Shown: positions 1 through 11,306 of the stretch, one piece after another
Position numbering within the stretch: position 1 is the stretch's first letter
Layout: every line of letters starts with the position of its first letter
From: Mermis nigrescens
Lineage: Eukaryota; Nematoda; Enoplea; Mermithida; Mermithidae
Length of the DNA stretch: 64,000 bases
Reading direction: 5' to 3'
Assembly: GCA_036768485.1 (NCBI GenBank)
Contig: JAVLUZ010000341.1
Coordinates: forward strand, 3,183,468-3,247,467
Program-made: the position numbers and the translations under genes
The notes under the pieces: generated by a model
The model's database searches: none
Told to the model about the DNA's origin: nothing
The model's input: only the letters and a program-made list of their open reading frames with translations

Positions 1-83
1 CACACTGTGTTGAGGTTAGTGCTGGTGGAGCTTTCTCCCCGACTTCCTTGTATCACAGGCGTGAAGTTTGTTTCTCGAATTAT

Positions 84-154
84 GGCTAGATGGTGTAGTT
101 GGAAGCACGCTTGGCCGGTAACCAGGAAGCCCAGGTTCGAGTCCTGGCTAGCCA
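84..154 (+). tRNA. tRNA-Thr-like gene, anticodon GGT (array copy 1)
   Basis: A 71-nt cloverleaf can be drawn by hand: a 6-bp acceptor stem (GGCTAG with CTAGCC), a 4-bp D stem, a 5-bp anticodon stem (CTTGG with CCAGG) and a 5-bp T stem around TTCGAGT. The A-box-like TGGTGTAGTTGG and a perfect B box GGTTCGAGTCC are internal pol III promoter signals. A T5 run at 159-163 could terminate transcription. The loop reads CCGGTAA, so position 33 is C instead of the near-universal U, and GGT is not the usual eukaryotic Thr anticodon. It may be a tRNA gene, a pseudogene or a tRNA-derived repeat. Confidence 0.6.
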
Positions 155-260
155 AATGTTTTTCGCTATTCATTCAGCACACTATGTTGAGGTTAGTGCT
201 GGTGGATCTTTCTCCCCGACTTCCTTGTATCACAGGCGTAAAATTTGTTTCTCGAATTAC

Positions 261-331
261 GGCTAGATGGTCTAGTTGGAAGCACGCTTGGCCAGTAACC
301 AGGAGGCCCAGGTTCGAGTCCTGGCTAGCCA
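261..331 (+). tRNA. tRNA-Thr-like gene, anticodon AGT (array copy 2)
   Basis: It has the same fold as copy 1, but the anticodon loop reads CCAGTAA. This gives AGT, the normal eukaryotic (inosine-modified) Thr anticodon. The D-arm base change (TGGTCTAG) still leaves a usable A box, and the B box GGTTCGAGTCC is intact. The T5 terminator-like run follows at the same distance. Of the four copies this is the best candidate for a functional tRNA, although C33 is still odd. Confidence 0.6.
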
Positions 332-437
332 AATGTTTTTCGCTATTCATTCAGCACACTGTGTTGAGGTTAGTGCTGGTGGAGGTTTCTCCCCGACTTC
401 CTTGTATCACAGGCGTAAAGTTCGTTTCTCGAATTAC

Positions 438-508
438 GGCTAGATGGTGTAGTTGGAAGCATGCTTGGCCGGTAACCAGGAAGCTCAGGTTCGAGTCCTG
501 GCTAGCCA
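438..508 (+). tRNA. tRNA-Thr-like gene, anticodon GGT (array copy 3)
   Basis: This is the same fold as copy 1 with two changes, C to T in the D stem and C to T at the start of the T stem. Both become G-T wobble pairs, so the structure is kept. The anticodon is GGT, position 33 is C, the B box is intact, and a T-run follows. Confidence 0.55.
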
Positions 509-614
509 AATGTTTTTCGCTATTCAAATAGCACACTGTGTTGAGGTTAGTGCTGGTGAAGCTTTCTCCCCGACTTCCTTGTATCACAGGCGTAAAGTTT
601 GTTACTCGAATTAC

Positions 615-685
615 GGCTAGATGGTGTAGTTGGAAGCACGCTTGGCCGGTAACCAGGAAGCCCAGGTTCGAGTCCTGGCTAGCCA
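615..685 (+). tRNA. tRNA-Thr-like gene, anticodon GGT (array copy 4)
   Basis: The 71-nt body is identical to copy 1, with A box, B box and a trailing T-run. It is the last unit of the array. The following 3' sequence leaves the repeat consensus at about 705. Confidence 0.6.
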
Positions 686-704
686 AATGTTTTTCGCTAT
701 TCAT

Positions 705-913
705 TAGTAAATTTTATCTTCACAAAACCCAGAAATTGGCTGAAATGCACTACCAAAGGTCGAGAAAACCTGTTTTACCACACTGAAGACGCTACTGTAC
801 CACCAAATTATAGTTCCCGAAAATTGGCGGGCACAGAATGTACATAGACTTTTAGGGACCATCTTTGTACATGTACAAAGGGACCTTGTACAAAAAAACC
901 TTCTGTGGGACAC
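705..913. repeat. Partial copy of the GTAC-palindrome MITE family (family D)
   Basis: The text around the palindrome TTTGTACATGTACAAAG and the run of about 100 bases before it (lacking a clear far end) match, in the same or inverted order, the fuller copies at 4196-4623 and 8333-8769. Confidence 0.6.
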
Positions 914-1453
914 GACGATTCTGCTAGATCAGTTTTGCATTTTATTAGTCTGATTTTTTTTCAAATGTAGACAATTGATTAAGGTGGACGCCACTGTTTT
1001 ATTTGTTTGAAAAGCGATTTTTTTCCAGAATGGCAGTGTAAAGAGTGTAAAGTATCTCAGGGTGAAAAGAAACATTCTGACCTTTTTCTGTCTGCCAACA
1101 ATTCCGGTTATGACTTCCAAGAAATTTGTTCTAGCAAAAATGTACTGCGACTGAAGGGCTACTTTAGGCTTACCAGCAAACTTTTTACAGATAATACGCA
1201 GTGAGATCTAGGGGTTCAAACTTTACACTCCAGTTAGTGGTGTAAAAATTAGGTTTTGTATGAGATTTCTCCTCCAACTTTTTCGATTATAAGTCGAAAC
1301 AAGTTGAATAGATTGAAATTTCCAAGAGCTACTCATCGCAGGAAATCGCGTATGAAAAAACTCAGTATGGAGTTTCTTATCGAGGTGTAAAGTTCGAAAT
1401 CAGGGGTGACATTTTGCGAAAAATAACGTTTTTTTTCATTTCTGATTGGCAAG
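914..1453. other. Non-coding; rich in the word GTGTAAAG
   Basis: No exon, RNA gene or element end is recognised. The words GTGTAAAG and CTTTACAC recur many times here, on to about 2240, and again at 18.4-19.5 kb. Confidence 0.5.
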
Positions 1454-1782
1454 CATACATGATCTGGGTGGGTTTGGGGAGGTTTTCACCCCCCGCAGAA
1501 TCATTTTTCACCCCCGCGAAAAATTTTTCAACCCCCAGAATTGGCGATTTTTCAAAAGTTTCCTAAACATACCTGAAAATTGGTAGAAAGAGTGTCTTTT
1601 TAAGGGTTTTAGCTATCTATTTGCTCAAAATCGCCAAATTCATGATTTTATGCTCTAGAAGGATAGAGTATCGTCAGAAACGCCAAAAAACGATGTTTTT
1701 TAACGCGTACCGGCCATTTTTGGGCCCAAAAAAGGCACTTCAGGTTTTCAACCCCCCAGAATTCCCATGCTGTGCATGTATG
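1454..1782. mobile_element. MITE family A, copy 1 (short form)
   Basis: It begins CATACATGATC and ends GCATGTATG, an 8-bp inverted terminus. It is flanked by TTGGCAAG (1446-1453) and TTGGCAAC (1783-1790), a 7/8 match that indicates an 8-bp target duplication of hAT type. Compared with the 17,538 copy it lacks about 85 bp including the GC hairpin. No coding capacity. Confidence 0.85.
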
Positions 1783-3124
1783 TTGGCAACTATGTCAAAT
1801 ACGATTCTCAAAGGCAACAAACTGGCCTAAACTGAATTTCTTCATACTCAATGGGGAGTCAGGTTCAGATTATTTATTCGATACTTTTCCGTTTAGAAGT
1901 CGGGATAAGTAGAATAGCATAAAAATAAAGTACTTTCTGAGGGTATACGTCACAACCAATTGTGTTTATTCACATCAATATCCAGCTTTTTTTCAGAAGG
2001 TGTAAAGTCAAAAATCGGAGGTGTTTAACGTGCTTCTGTCTTGGTTTTTTCCGCCAACTTCTCCGGTTATGATTCTGGACATGATGAGAAGTGTAAAAAT
2101 CTAAAAATATACCAGGGGTCAAACGTCACACGTCAGTCAGACGCGTTTGTTTACACTCAAAAGTAGTGTAAAGTGCTTTACATTTAAGATTTATTTGCCT
2201 TCACACCATTGTGAAGAGTTAATTTTTCAATAAATATTGATCGCAATATTAGAAGTAGGAAACCGACTGAAATTTTCTTTTTATTCGGTGGTTGTGCAAA
2301 GTTCGCACTGAAGATTAATTTCAGTTTTAGAGCACGAAGCTTAATTTTTTTTCAAAATGCTCCATGGGACGTCAGGATTACGAATCTGAGTGTAAGCCTT
2401 CTTTACACCCAGTAGTTGGGTAACCTTTAGGCTAAAAAACATTTGATCTGTTTAAATTAGGTGAGGTGACCCTGTTTGGAAAATAATGCTGATATTCAGA
2501 ACAATATGGTTTTCAAAGTTTTTGGTCTGCTGCCATTATTGTGGAATGTTACCGTATGAGTTTACTAACTGATTTACTCAAATCAAGGCATTTAATAGTA
2601 GAGTACTAGCAAAGAAAAATGCTCCGATGAAATAAAAAGGACGAATATACTTGGGATTGTGTATTATCCAGGATGTAAAAAAGGACTGGGAAAAAGTTAC
2701 CGATGTATGCCTGTGAAAGTTGTAAGAACCTACTAAAAATAAGACTTCCGCTAAAAAACGCAAAAATCGAAGTGCACTTTCAAACACCTCGCTGAAAATT
2801 TATTGATTATCATTTAGTTAGTTTCGCCCTTTAGTTTGTTTCTACGTTCCGCGGTAAATTGACATTGTGAAAGTCTAGACCAGACATGCAGTTGCTGGAC
2901 TTGGGGTTCACTAAACCCCCAAATAAGACAATAGGGAATTTGTTGAGAAAAGTGTAACAAAATGAAAGCTAAAAACGGATAAAAATCAAAAATTTTCTTC
3001 AAACATGACTGAAATTGACTCGAAACTGTAGGTTAACAGTTTCACCGCTACCGTAGCATCTATACTCGTTTTTGGCGCCATAATGGCATACAAATCTTGC
3101 TCTTTGACGCCCCTGCATTCTAAC
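1783..3124. other. Non-coding interval
   Basis: No supported gene is seen. It contains GTGTAAAG words up to about 2240. After that it appears unique, with no recognised repeat. Confidence 0.4.
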
Positions 3125-3527
3125 CACACATGCACATAGGGGTGAGGGGGGGGTATTACCCCCCTGAGGGGTCAGCTAGACCGGTACTGTTCGGCGATTT
3201 TGAGCAACATCATTTTTGACATCAAAATCAGTAGAAATGTCAAAATTTTTCCGGCGCTTCGCTCCAGATTAGTACTTTTAAGTACTTTTTACTCAAAAAG
3301 CGCCCAAAATTGATAAATTTTTGCATTTTTTAGTGTTAAAAGTGATTTAATGCATTCAAAATGGAATAAAAATGCTTTTAAAATGTGTTAACACGAAAAA
3401 ACGTTTTATAGGCTATTTTGACCATTTTGATCATTAAAACAGCAAAAAAACCGTGAACGTTAAATTAACTGTTTTAGATTTTTGGCATTTCACCCCCTGC
3501 CGACCCTGACCTTGTGCACCTGCGCAA
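3125..3527. mobile_element. MITE family C, copy 1
   Basis: It runs from a G-rich end (GGTGAGGGGGGGGTATTACC) to CTTGTGCACC, with a central CCGGCGCTTCGCTCC hairpin-like core. It matches 9614-10036 nearly end to end. Target duplications are not clear for this copy, so the edges are approximate. Confidence 0.75.
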
Positions 3528-3727
3528 GCCTAGTGTGAACTATGGTAGCTTATAAAAAATCGTACCGAGAATATATCGTGCTCATTTTTCGACGTAAAAA
3601 TATAAAAAGACGTTAGAACGAATTTGATCCACGACAGAAATTATTTCTGCTGGGAACGTTTAAAATTCTTATTGTAGAATTGGCATATTCAAAAAGTGCA
3701 TATTTTTTTATCACTTGGTAGGAGTGT

Positions 3728-3842
3728 GCCAGGTACCCGGACCCGAATAGTCGGGTACCTTACCAAAATTTTGGACCCTAACCCAGACCCGATATTGACC
3801 AAATGCTTGGACCCGGACCCTCAAGTGGGATCGGGTCCAACC
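3728..3842. repeat. GGACCC/GGGTCC-rich degenerate repeat
   Basis: There are repeated GGACCC and ACCCGGACCC words, with an inverted GGTACC pair (AGGTACCCGG and GTCGGGTACC). Related tracts lie at 8878-9046 and 13,746-13,973. Confidence 0.6.
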
Positions 3843-4140
3843 TACAATTTCCTTTTCATTCCCCAGAATTCGCGATTTTTGTAATAATTTATAGATAATG
3901 TGCTGTTTTAAGCGTTTTTAGCTTTCAACTAGCCTTAGAGTGTCAAACTTTCAGCGCTTGGCGCCACATACTCACTTTTGAGTATATTTTTTCATTTTGT
4001 TCGGATTTTTTCCATTAATCTTCAGAAATTTTTTTATGTTCTCACGTTCTAGAAAGACGCAGCATCGTTAGAAAAATTAAAATTGATGTTTTTGACGCGT
4101 GTCCACCATTTTTTAAGCCAAAAAAATAATTTTCCGGTTC
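3843..4140. mobile_element. Decayed MITE family A copy
   Basis: The order of landmarks follows family A: CCAGAATT-GCGATTTT, a central CAGCGCTTGGCGCCA hairpin, then a GATGTTTTT-GACGCG block and an A/T-rich block. Both ends are eroded, so the limits are approximate. Confidence 0.55.
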
Positions 4141-4195
4141 ACATTGACGCAGCTGCGCTGGGACTGGGGGGACTAATCCACACATAAGCACGGGG

Positions 4196-4623
4196 CAGTG
4201 TTTTTTGTACAAGGTCCGTTTGTACATGTGCAAAGATGGTCCCTAAAAGCCTCAGTACATTTTGTACACACACATTTTTAGGGTACTATAATATGGTAAA
4301 GTAGCGACTTTAGTGTGGCAAAAACAGAGTTGTTCGACCTTTGGTAGTGTATTTTAGCTAATTTCTGGGTTCCTGAAGGCAAAAATCATTAAGAATCGTC
4401 TTAAAACGGCGCGAAGCGCCGAAAATTTGAGATTTCCTCATTCGAAATGCAGTTTTTGCTATTATAAAAATATATAAGATACTTAAGTACACACTTCGGC
4501 GTGGCGAATTTTAGACGTTTTGCAGTTTTTGTCTTCCTGAAAATCTTTGTACATGTACAAAGACGGTTCCGAAAAGTCTTTGTACATCGGGAAAAATCTT
4601 TGCCGAATACAGGAAAAACCGTG
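4196..4623. mobile_element. MITE family D (GTAC palindromes), copy 1
   Basis: It begins CAGTGTTTTTTGTAC and ends AAAAACCGTG. It carries two groups of TTTGTACATGTACAAAG palindromes and a central CGGCGCGAAGCGCCG hairpin (from about 4407). It is collinear with 8333-8769. Confidence 0.75.
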
Positions 4624-5630
4624 GGGGTTGAGGGGGTATCACCCACTCCCTTCGACGCACTAATGACGGACGCATTAATCGTCTTTAACCAGCGAATTTA
4701 CGCAAATATTGTTCACATGACTCCAAGTCGACCTAGGCAACTTAACGTGAATGATATCGCTCGCTGCATTTCCTGTACACACGCGGGATGGCGAGGGGTT
4801 GGATTGATTAGATAAAAAATGACCAAAGATAACCGAAATGCAATGTTTTAAATTAATTTCGTTTTTAGTTATTTTTGTGCCAAATGATAGAAAGTGATGA
4901 GAAACGATAAAAAATTGTAACCTCCATTCCAAAAGGGCACCAGCATTGGCCCATTTTGTCTTTTGAGTTCAAAATTTGGGTCTCGGCCAATTGTTCCTTC
5001 CAAATGTGGGTCTCAACCAATTGTTCTTCCTAAATGCTGTTAGAATGCCCTGAAACTAACTGATCTTAAAACTCGAACGCTCCCATGTGCGTCCGACCCA
5101 AAAATCAAACAACATGGTCAATATCCACCGTGGGTGAATGGGCCGTTAAGCAAGTAAGCAAGTAAGCGACTGCAAAACCGCGTGCGTCAATATATACCGA
5201 GCGTAAAACATGAGAATTTGGGTTGTACACAACAAGCGCGTTAAAATAGGCCTATTGAAGCGGAAACACAGAAAAGATGTGTTTCAAGAAAATAGGGAGA
5301 GAAAAAGAGTCTACGATTTTTGATGCCGCCGTTTTGGCGCCAGCAACAAATAAATTATTCTAATTACATCAATTTTGAAGCAATTTTAAAATAAATTATA
5401 TATTCAGAAAGCAGGTTCTACAAGCTACAAAATAGCATATTGTTCTTTTCGATTCGATGAGTATTCATTTGTGTACGACTGAAAAACTGTAGAAAATCCA
5501 GTGTATTTTTAGATGCATTTAATTATCTCACTAAATTCAAAGAAAGATATTCATAAAGTAATTTATACCATACCGTAGAGAATTGAATGGGCTTTCAGAA
5601 TCTGTATTACTCTTAAATCATAAATAAAAT
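4624..5630. other. Non-coding interval
   Basis: No gene is recognised. A short shared phrase near 5190-5240 (GCGTAAAACATG..GAAT..GGGTTG) also occurs near 14,720 and, more loosely, near 7350 and 8270, which suggests an old dispersed repeat. Confidence 0.4.
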
Positions 5631-5803
5631 GTAAACACTGTTTTTTTTTGTACGAGCCTCTTTGTACATATACAAAGATCTCCGGAAAAGCCTTTGTACG
5701 AGCGAAAATTTTTTTGTACATATAACGTATAGATATGCAATTGAATGTACAGGTTTTTACATACTACTAGATTGTTATCCGTGACCCGCACGCTTCGCAA
5801 AAG
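5631..5803 (-). mobile_element. Short GTAC-palindrome element (family E), copy 1
   Basis: Read on the minus strand it matches 29,144-29,315 over almost its whole length: GCGAAGCGTGCGGGTCACGG at one end and a T-rich TTTTTTGTAC end at the other. Several GTAC palindromes lie inside. Confidence 0.7.
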
Positions 5804-6172
5804 GTGTAACTTTGTCCTAAATTCAGCTGGTTATATTAGTTCGGCTCGGCTCGAAAGGCCAAAATTTTCATGAGTCTTAGGTTGAAATTACACATAAAAT
5901 TCGACTCAGCAAGTTAAAATGACTTGTGTTACACAATTATAAATAATAAGCGGTTGCAATGTGCTGACTGAATCTCATAATAGAAACCAATTTGCTTATG
6001 AATTTGATGCAACGCAAAGATAAAAGAGTCAATTTTATCTTCAAACGGCAGAAAACAGTGCAAAGTTGTTTAATAGTTCTTTTTTCTGCATAAAACCTTT
6101 ATAAAACAGTGGAAATAGATGTAAAAGATGCTTCAATCTGTACAAAGATGCTCACAGATAGATTTTGGAGTG
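5804..6172. other. Non-coding interval
   Basis: Nothing supported is seen. The stretch is AT-rich with no recognised repeat or splice-bounded exon. Confidence 0.35.
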
Positions 6173-6385
6173 TTAAATGCCCGCGCTTGGAGCTAAATAG
6201 AATGTAATTATGATACTCGGCGCGAAGCGCCAAAAATTTTTAGAAATTTTGCTAAAAAATACTCCAAAAAACGTTAAAATTACTATTACTTTGCTCCCAA
6301 AAAGTCTTTGTACATTGTACAAAGATGGCTCCGAAAATCTTTGTACGAGCCTCAAAATCTTTGTCTCGTACAAAAAAACAGTGAA
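6173..6385 (-). mobile_element. GTAC-palindrome element (family D variant), uninterrupted copy
   Basis: On the minus strand it starts CACTGTTTTTTTGTAC and contains TTTGTACAATGTACAAAG and a GGCGCTTCGCGCC hairpin. It is the empty-site counterpart of 27,778-28,480. There the same sequence is split by a family C MITE right after GGAGCCA. Confidence 0.75.
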
Positions 6386-7814
6386 TGTAAATAATTAATA
6401 ATATTACATATACATAAATCATAAATGAAATGTAAATAATTAATGATATTACAAAGAGTGTGGCGCCAAAACGACGGCGCCAAAACGTCCCATTCCGATA
6501 TAGATAAACAAAAATGAGATCACCATATTTGGAAAAGTCAGTTACTTCGCGTAAAAAGTTGCACAGGGCATAAAATATGACAGAACAGCAGACATAATAG
6601 AATTCTATATTACATTGCTATATAGACGAAGTAAAATCTGAATTTTAAAACATACATGTGCAGGCCCGTACGCAGCATTCGTCCAAGGGGGAGGAGCGGG
6701 GCGGACGCAGCATAAATTGGTTTATATCTTGGTAACTTTGTTGGGATAGCCAGTAAAAACCGCATTTTCAGACGTTTCTCAAGGGGCTCTATACATTAAG
6801 ATCATAAAATTTTAACTCTTCAAAAAATTCCCATCTATTATTATGTAAATAGTTTACCTATGGCACCGAATGCCGAAAATTTAAAGATTTGGTGAAAAAC
6901 CATTGAAATTTTTCTACCTTACCGTGTATTTTCTTACCAATCAAAACTTTTTTTGTCGGCCACCATGAGTGGGGTGGCCTGGCCTATTTCACCATCTGCT
7001 TCCTTAAATACGGCCCTCCTGTCTATATGTATATTCAAAAAGATTGTAAAGACTATCCTCTTGAAACACTGAAAATCTTTTCTGGATTTTCAAAACCATT
7101 AAGATCACGTACGGACGCAATAAGGAGGAAGAAGAAATCGATTCATTAAAGTCTAGTCAGTAGATTTGTCAGAAATTTATGCGAACACGCCAAAACTTTA
7201 GAAAAGTGCGGAAGCAAATTTGTCCAAGGATTAAAATACAACTAAATTCAGGCGAAAATTTGCGCCTGACACAAAAAATCTTCCTGTAGTTGACAGCGGA
7301 AGTAAATGATGTGCATGTCGCGATAAGTTGTATATGTAATAAGTAAAACGTGAAAATCCGGGTTAAACGCGAAACGCGCAAAAACCATCAAATTTTTGCC
7401 ATAAGTTAGATGAAAAATAGGAGAATTATTGTAGATTGGGCTTTTAATTGAGCTTCATCATGCTTTTATAATACAGCGTGTGAAAACTAAGGATGAATAA
7501 CAGCAAGACCGGTCCGGGGAGCCAGCCGCAGCATTTTTTGAGCTAAATTGGCTTGAAAATTAGGCATAAAGTCCATACAGCACAAGAACAGCGGCATAAA
7601 AGTCATTCTGCTAAACTCGCAGCTAGTTTGTATTAAATTTATGAAATTCAGACCTCAGTTTTGCCTTATGTTTTGTCAGAGAAAACTTCAATTTTTCTCC
7701 TTCGGGAGTCTAGAAGAGACCCAAAAGCTCTACTCAACCAAACACGAATGCTGGTATAAAACAATTGAAGGGAGTGCGATAGTACGATAAACAAAAAATC
7801 CGAGAGAAATTCCT
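6386..7814. other. Non-coding interval
   Basis: A possible decayed MITE starts near 6660 (GCAGGCCCGTACGCAGC) and ends near 7020. Otherwise no gene or intact element is seen. The sequence near 7230-7390 shares phrases with 8130-8300. Confidence 0.35.
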
Positions 7815-8037
7815 ACAATCCCAAAATACCCCCCCGAGAAAAAAAATAATCCCCCCAAGAATTCGATTTTTAAATTTTTTTTGTTTTTTCGCAATTATTT
7901 GATGCCAATGAATAGAGCTCGATGAGAAACGTTGAAAAATTGTGTTTTATCGCCATACCACCATTTTTAAGTCCATTTTTTACCTTTGAAAAATCTAGAC
8001 CCCCCCCCCACAGAATTTTGGTGCTGCCCACGTATGG
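7815..8037. mobile_element. MITE family B, partial copy 1
   Basis: It has the family B body (C-rich block, CAATTATTTGATGCCAATG-like stretch, block ending GGTGCTGCCCACGTATGG) but lacks the usual left terminus. Confidence 0.7.
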
Positions 8038-8332
8038 CTGATTGGGCTTATTGCCCAGGTATGCTTAAGCCGGAAATAACCAGAATCCTCATTATTTAAA
8101 GTGGCAAAATTTTATCAACACGCTACGCGGTACGGCGTGGGTAATTCAGACGCAAATTAGCGTCTGACATCAAAAAAGCTTGACGTGCCGAACGGTAACG
8201 ACCAATGGCAATCACTGCGTACGTATATCGCAATATGAACAAGAGACGAAACAGGAGAATACGGGTTGAACGCACGATAAAGGCAAAAATAATCAGAGGA
8301 TCTGGGATGAAGCAAGGAACATTAATTGTATT

Positions 8333-8769
8333 TAGTGTTTTTTTTGTACAAGGTTCGTTTGTACATATACAAAGATGGCCCAAAAAGTCTTTGTACATTT
8401 TGTACACACAAATTTTTAGGCACTATAACATGGTACAGTAGCGATTTTAGTGTGGTAAAAACAGAGTTTGGTAGTGTATTTTGATTAATTTCTGGGTTTC
8501 TGAGGGCAAAAATCACTAGGAATCGTCTTAAAACGGCGCGGAGCGCCGAAAAATTTGACGTTCTTACTTTCGAAATGCAATTCCTGCCATTCTAAATATA
8601 TATGGAACGCACAATTACTCATTTCGACGCGGAGCGCCAAAAATTTCTGCGAATTTCGAACCCTTTTTTGCAAGTTTTTGTCTTACAAAAAATCTTTGAA
8701 CATGTACAAAGACGGTCCCGAAAAGTCTTTGTACATCGGGAAAATCTTTGCCGAATACAAAAAACCGTG
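8333..8769. mobile_element. MITE family D (GTAC palindromes), copy 2
   Basis: It runs TAGTGTTTTTTTTGTAC to CAAAAAACCGTG and is flanked by ATTGTATT (8325-8332) and ATTGTAGT (8770-8777), a 7/8 target duplication. It holds two GC hairpins (about 8536 and 8630) and several TTTGTAC..GTACAAAG palindromes. It is 437 bp and non-coding. Confidence 0.85.
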
Positions 8770-8877
8770 ATTGTAGTATATACGTGAAAAAACAGGCAAA
8801 CCAGAGAAGCAACAAGAAATACAAAAATCAGATTCATTATAGCCTTATAAGCAGAACTAGCGTTGACTGTGAGCTAG

Positions 8878-9046
8878 GGATGGACCGGGTCCATGGACCC
8901 GGACCCGGCACTACGCGACAATTTTTCGGGACGCGGACCCTAAAATTCCGAAAGTTAAAGGTCCGGACCCGGACCCAAAATTAGGAAGTCGCCGCAGGAC
9001 CCGTACCCAGGCCCGATTTGCTCAAATTTTCCACACCCGTGTCAAA
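8878..9046. repeat. GGACCC-rich repeat, possibly the end of an element
   Basis: It begins TAGGGATGGACCGGGTCC and continues with GGACCCGGACCC words. The 13,746-13,973 tract ends with the inverse phrase GGTCCATCCCTA, so this may be a terminal inverted repeat. Confidence 0.55.
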
Positions 9047-9603
9047 TACTTTTTGAATTTAATACGAAAAGTAATGAGTTTAAGCAAAATCTTCAACAAG
9101 CAAATAGTAGAAAGTCATCAATATGATTAAAAAAGGGATAATAGAAGGAAAGAATTTTTAAAAATAACAGGTTAATATATTAGGCATGCTCGTAGTATAA
9201 AACAAACAAAAAAGACGCGAGAAATAGTACACATGTACGTAGAAAAGTACATAAAATTATATTATGGAAAATTACGGCTTTTACGAGGCGCAAGAGCCTA
9301 AGTGAAACGAGAATTAACCAAGAGCCTATACGGAAAATACACAAAAAAAAGAAAAAAGCATAAAAAATCATATAAACAGGCGAGGTCATTAGTGAGGAAC
9401 TAGTTTGCTACAGGCCCTTTAATGCTCTGACATAAAGAAACCTATTTTAGTGCGACCAATTATTCGCGTTCCTAAAATGTTTTGCGTTGCCCTGCTAACT
9501 AGTATGACTCACGATTTTAGGAAGCTTATGGAGTTTGCTTGCACCTATAGGTATCGCTTTAAATGGTTCAAGTAAGTTACCACGAGGTTTTTACAAATAA
9601 TAA
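9047..9603. other. Non-coding interval
   Basis: AT-rich. No exon or repeat is recognised. Confidence 0.35.
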
Positions 9604-9613
9604 TGATACTGAC

Positions 9614-10036
9614 CACACATGTACATAGGGGGTGAGGGGGGGGGTATTACCCCCCTGAGGGGTCAGCTAGACCGGTACTGTCCGGCGATTTTGAGCAAAC
9701 AGGTCTTGTTCTGCATCATTTTTGACATCAAAATCAATAGAAATGTCAAAATTTTCCGGCGCTCCGCCACGGATTAGTACTTTTATATACTTTATACCCA
9801 AAAACGCTAAAAATTGACTAATTTCTGTATTTTTAAGTGTTAAAAGTGATGTAATGCAGTCAACATGGACTACAAATGCTTTAAAAATGCTAAATTACTA
9901 CGAATAAAACGTTTTATAGGCTATTTTGACTATTTTGGTCGTTTAAACACCAGAAAATTTGTGAACGCTAAATTTACTGTTTTGGATTTCCGAGATTTTA
10001 CCCCCCCCCTCTGCCGACCCTGACCTTGTGCACCTA
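9614..10036. mobile_element. MITE family C, copy 2
   Basis: The 423-bp body is collinear with 3125-3527. A perfect 10-bp direct repeat TGATACTGAC borders it (9604-9613 and 10,037-10,046). Two of those bases may belong to the element if the true duplication is 8 bp. No ORF. Confidence 0.9.
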
Positions 10037-10046
10037 TGATACTGAC

Positions 10047-11035
10047 AGGTCCAAAAATACATTAACGAAATAATTAAATACTAACACGTCCCCCAGCGTG
10101 AAAACAATGAAATTTCAGGCGCTTTGCGTCATTAATTCGATCGGAATAACCATCTATAATTCATTCAAAATAACCATCTATAATACCTCATTTTATTCTT
10201 TTTTCCGCAAAACATTTTCGCGAGATAATATTTTACATTTCTTATCTCTTCAGGAAGATACAAAATTGAGCTTAAAAGGATAAAACGTCCAAAATCATCG
10301 GCACTTCGCATCAAATCTACTTATTATCGCATTCTTTCATCTCGAAACGTGCGAAATTAACCTAAAAAGAATAAAAATATCGAAATTTTTCCCAGCGCTT
10401 CGCGCCATTTATAAATACTGCATCGCTTACGTTCAGAAAGCTGAAATTAGGCTTAAAGGGATACGTGTCGAAAATTTCAGGTGTGTCGCGTCAGATTTAT
10501 TTCCAGTATAGTTTATCACACATGGGCACAGGGAGGGATATTACTCCTACCACTTCACCACGCAAAATGCTTTCCTGTACCAACGCAGTACCCTGAAATT
10601 TTATTTGAAAAGTATACAAAGACCTTTGGGGGCCATTTGTACAAAAAAGGCTGATCAATGAGCTTCGTGAGAGATACAATACCTCGCACAATTAGTTATC
10701 AAGAATGAACTCAATGTTTCGCTCTACAAAACGCGTTTTTTAAATTGAAATTAATCCATTTCTTATACATCTAGAAAAATTTTTTCAAGGGACTGAAGAT
10801 AAGCACATTCATTCACATATGTATTGATAATTAAATTAATTAGCCGCTTGTCATACATGACCCAAGCTTTTTGTAAACAGCAATGATTTCTACATCAGTG
10901 TAAACATTTTTTGGAACCTCGCTGTACTTGTGCAAATGTTTTTAGGCGGGGGACGAAACTCGAAAAATGCCACACAAAACAAAAAAAGCATTTTATTGTA
11001 ACGTTCCAGGAAAAATCACAAACACAAAAAAAGGG
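10047..11035. other. Non-coding, hairpin-containing interval
   Basis: A CAGCGCTTCGCGCCA core occurs at about 10,390, and related phrases (AGGCGCTTTGCGTC, CGGCACTTCGCATC) come before it at 60-150 bp spacing. This suggests remains of hairpin-core repeats. No gene is seen. Confidence 0.45.
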
Positions 11036-11043
11036 ATGTAAAC

Positions 11044-11306
11044 CATACGTGGGCAGCAAGAAAATTTGGGGGGTCCAAGATTTTTTGAGGGTCAAAAAAA
11101 TGGCCTTAAAATGTGGTGGTATGGCGATAAAAACACCATTTTCTCGACGTTTCTCATCAAGCACTATCCATTGGCATCAAAAAATTGCGAGAAAAAACGA
11201 AAAAAATTTTCAAAAATTGAATTCGGGGGGTATTTTGATTTCTGGGAGGAATAGTTTTGTTTCGGGGGGGTCCAGACCCCCCAGACCCCCCCACGCCCAT
11301 GTGTGG
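11044..11306 (-). mobile_element. MITE family B, copy 2
   Basis: Its ends are CATACGTGGGCAGC and GCCCATGTGTG. The flanks are ATGTAAAC (11,036-11,043) and GATGTAAC, an imperfect target duplication. The reading frames inside are shared by all copies because the body is conserved, not because it is coding. Confidence 0.8.

Larger units (their letters stand above)
1..704 (+). repeat. 177-bp tandem array carrying tRNA-like genes
   Basis: Four near-identical units follow each other at exactly 177-bp spacing (tRNA-like starts at 84, 261, 438 and 615). The array is already under way at base 1, so it continues to the left. Each unit has a tRNA-like body, a short T-run and a conserved spacer. Long reading frames cross the array only because 177 is divisible by three, so they are not protein genes. 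Confidence 0.95.

Noticed and set aside
7..786. Long open frames across the first 800 bases on both strands
   Set aside because: They run through the tRNA-like tandem array. The unit length of 177 is a multiple of three, so the same peptide repeats three or four times. Not a protein gene.
8123..8407. Possible further thioredoxin reductase exon (a short AIGR-like match on the minus strand)
   Set aside because: Only three or four residues fit, there are no matching splice sites or phase, and the same DNA phrases recur in other repeats near 7230 and 14,700.
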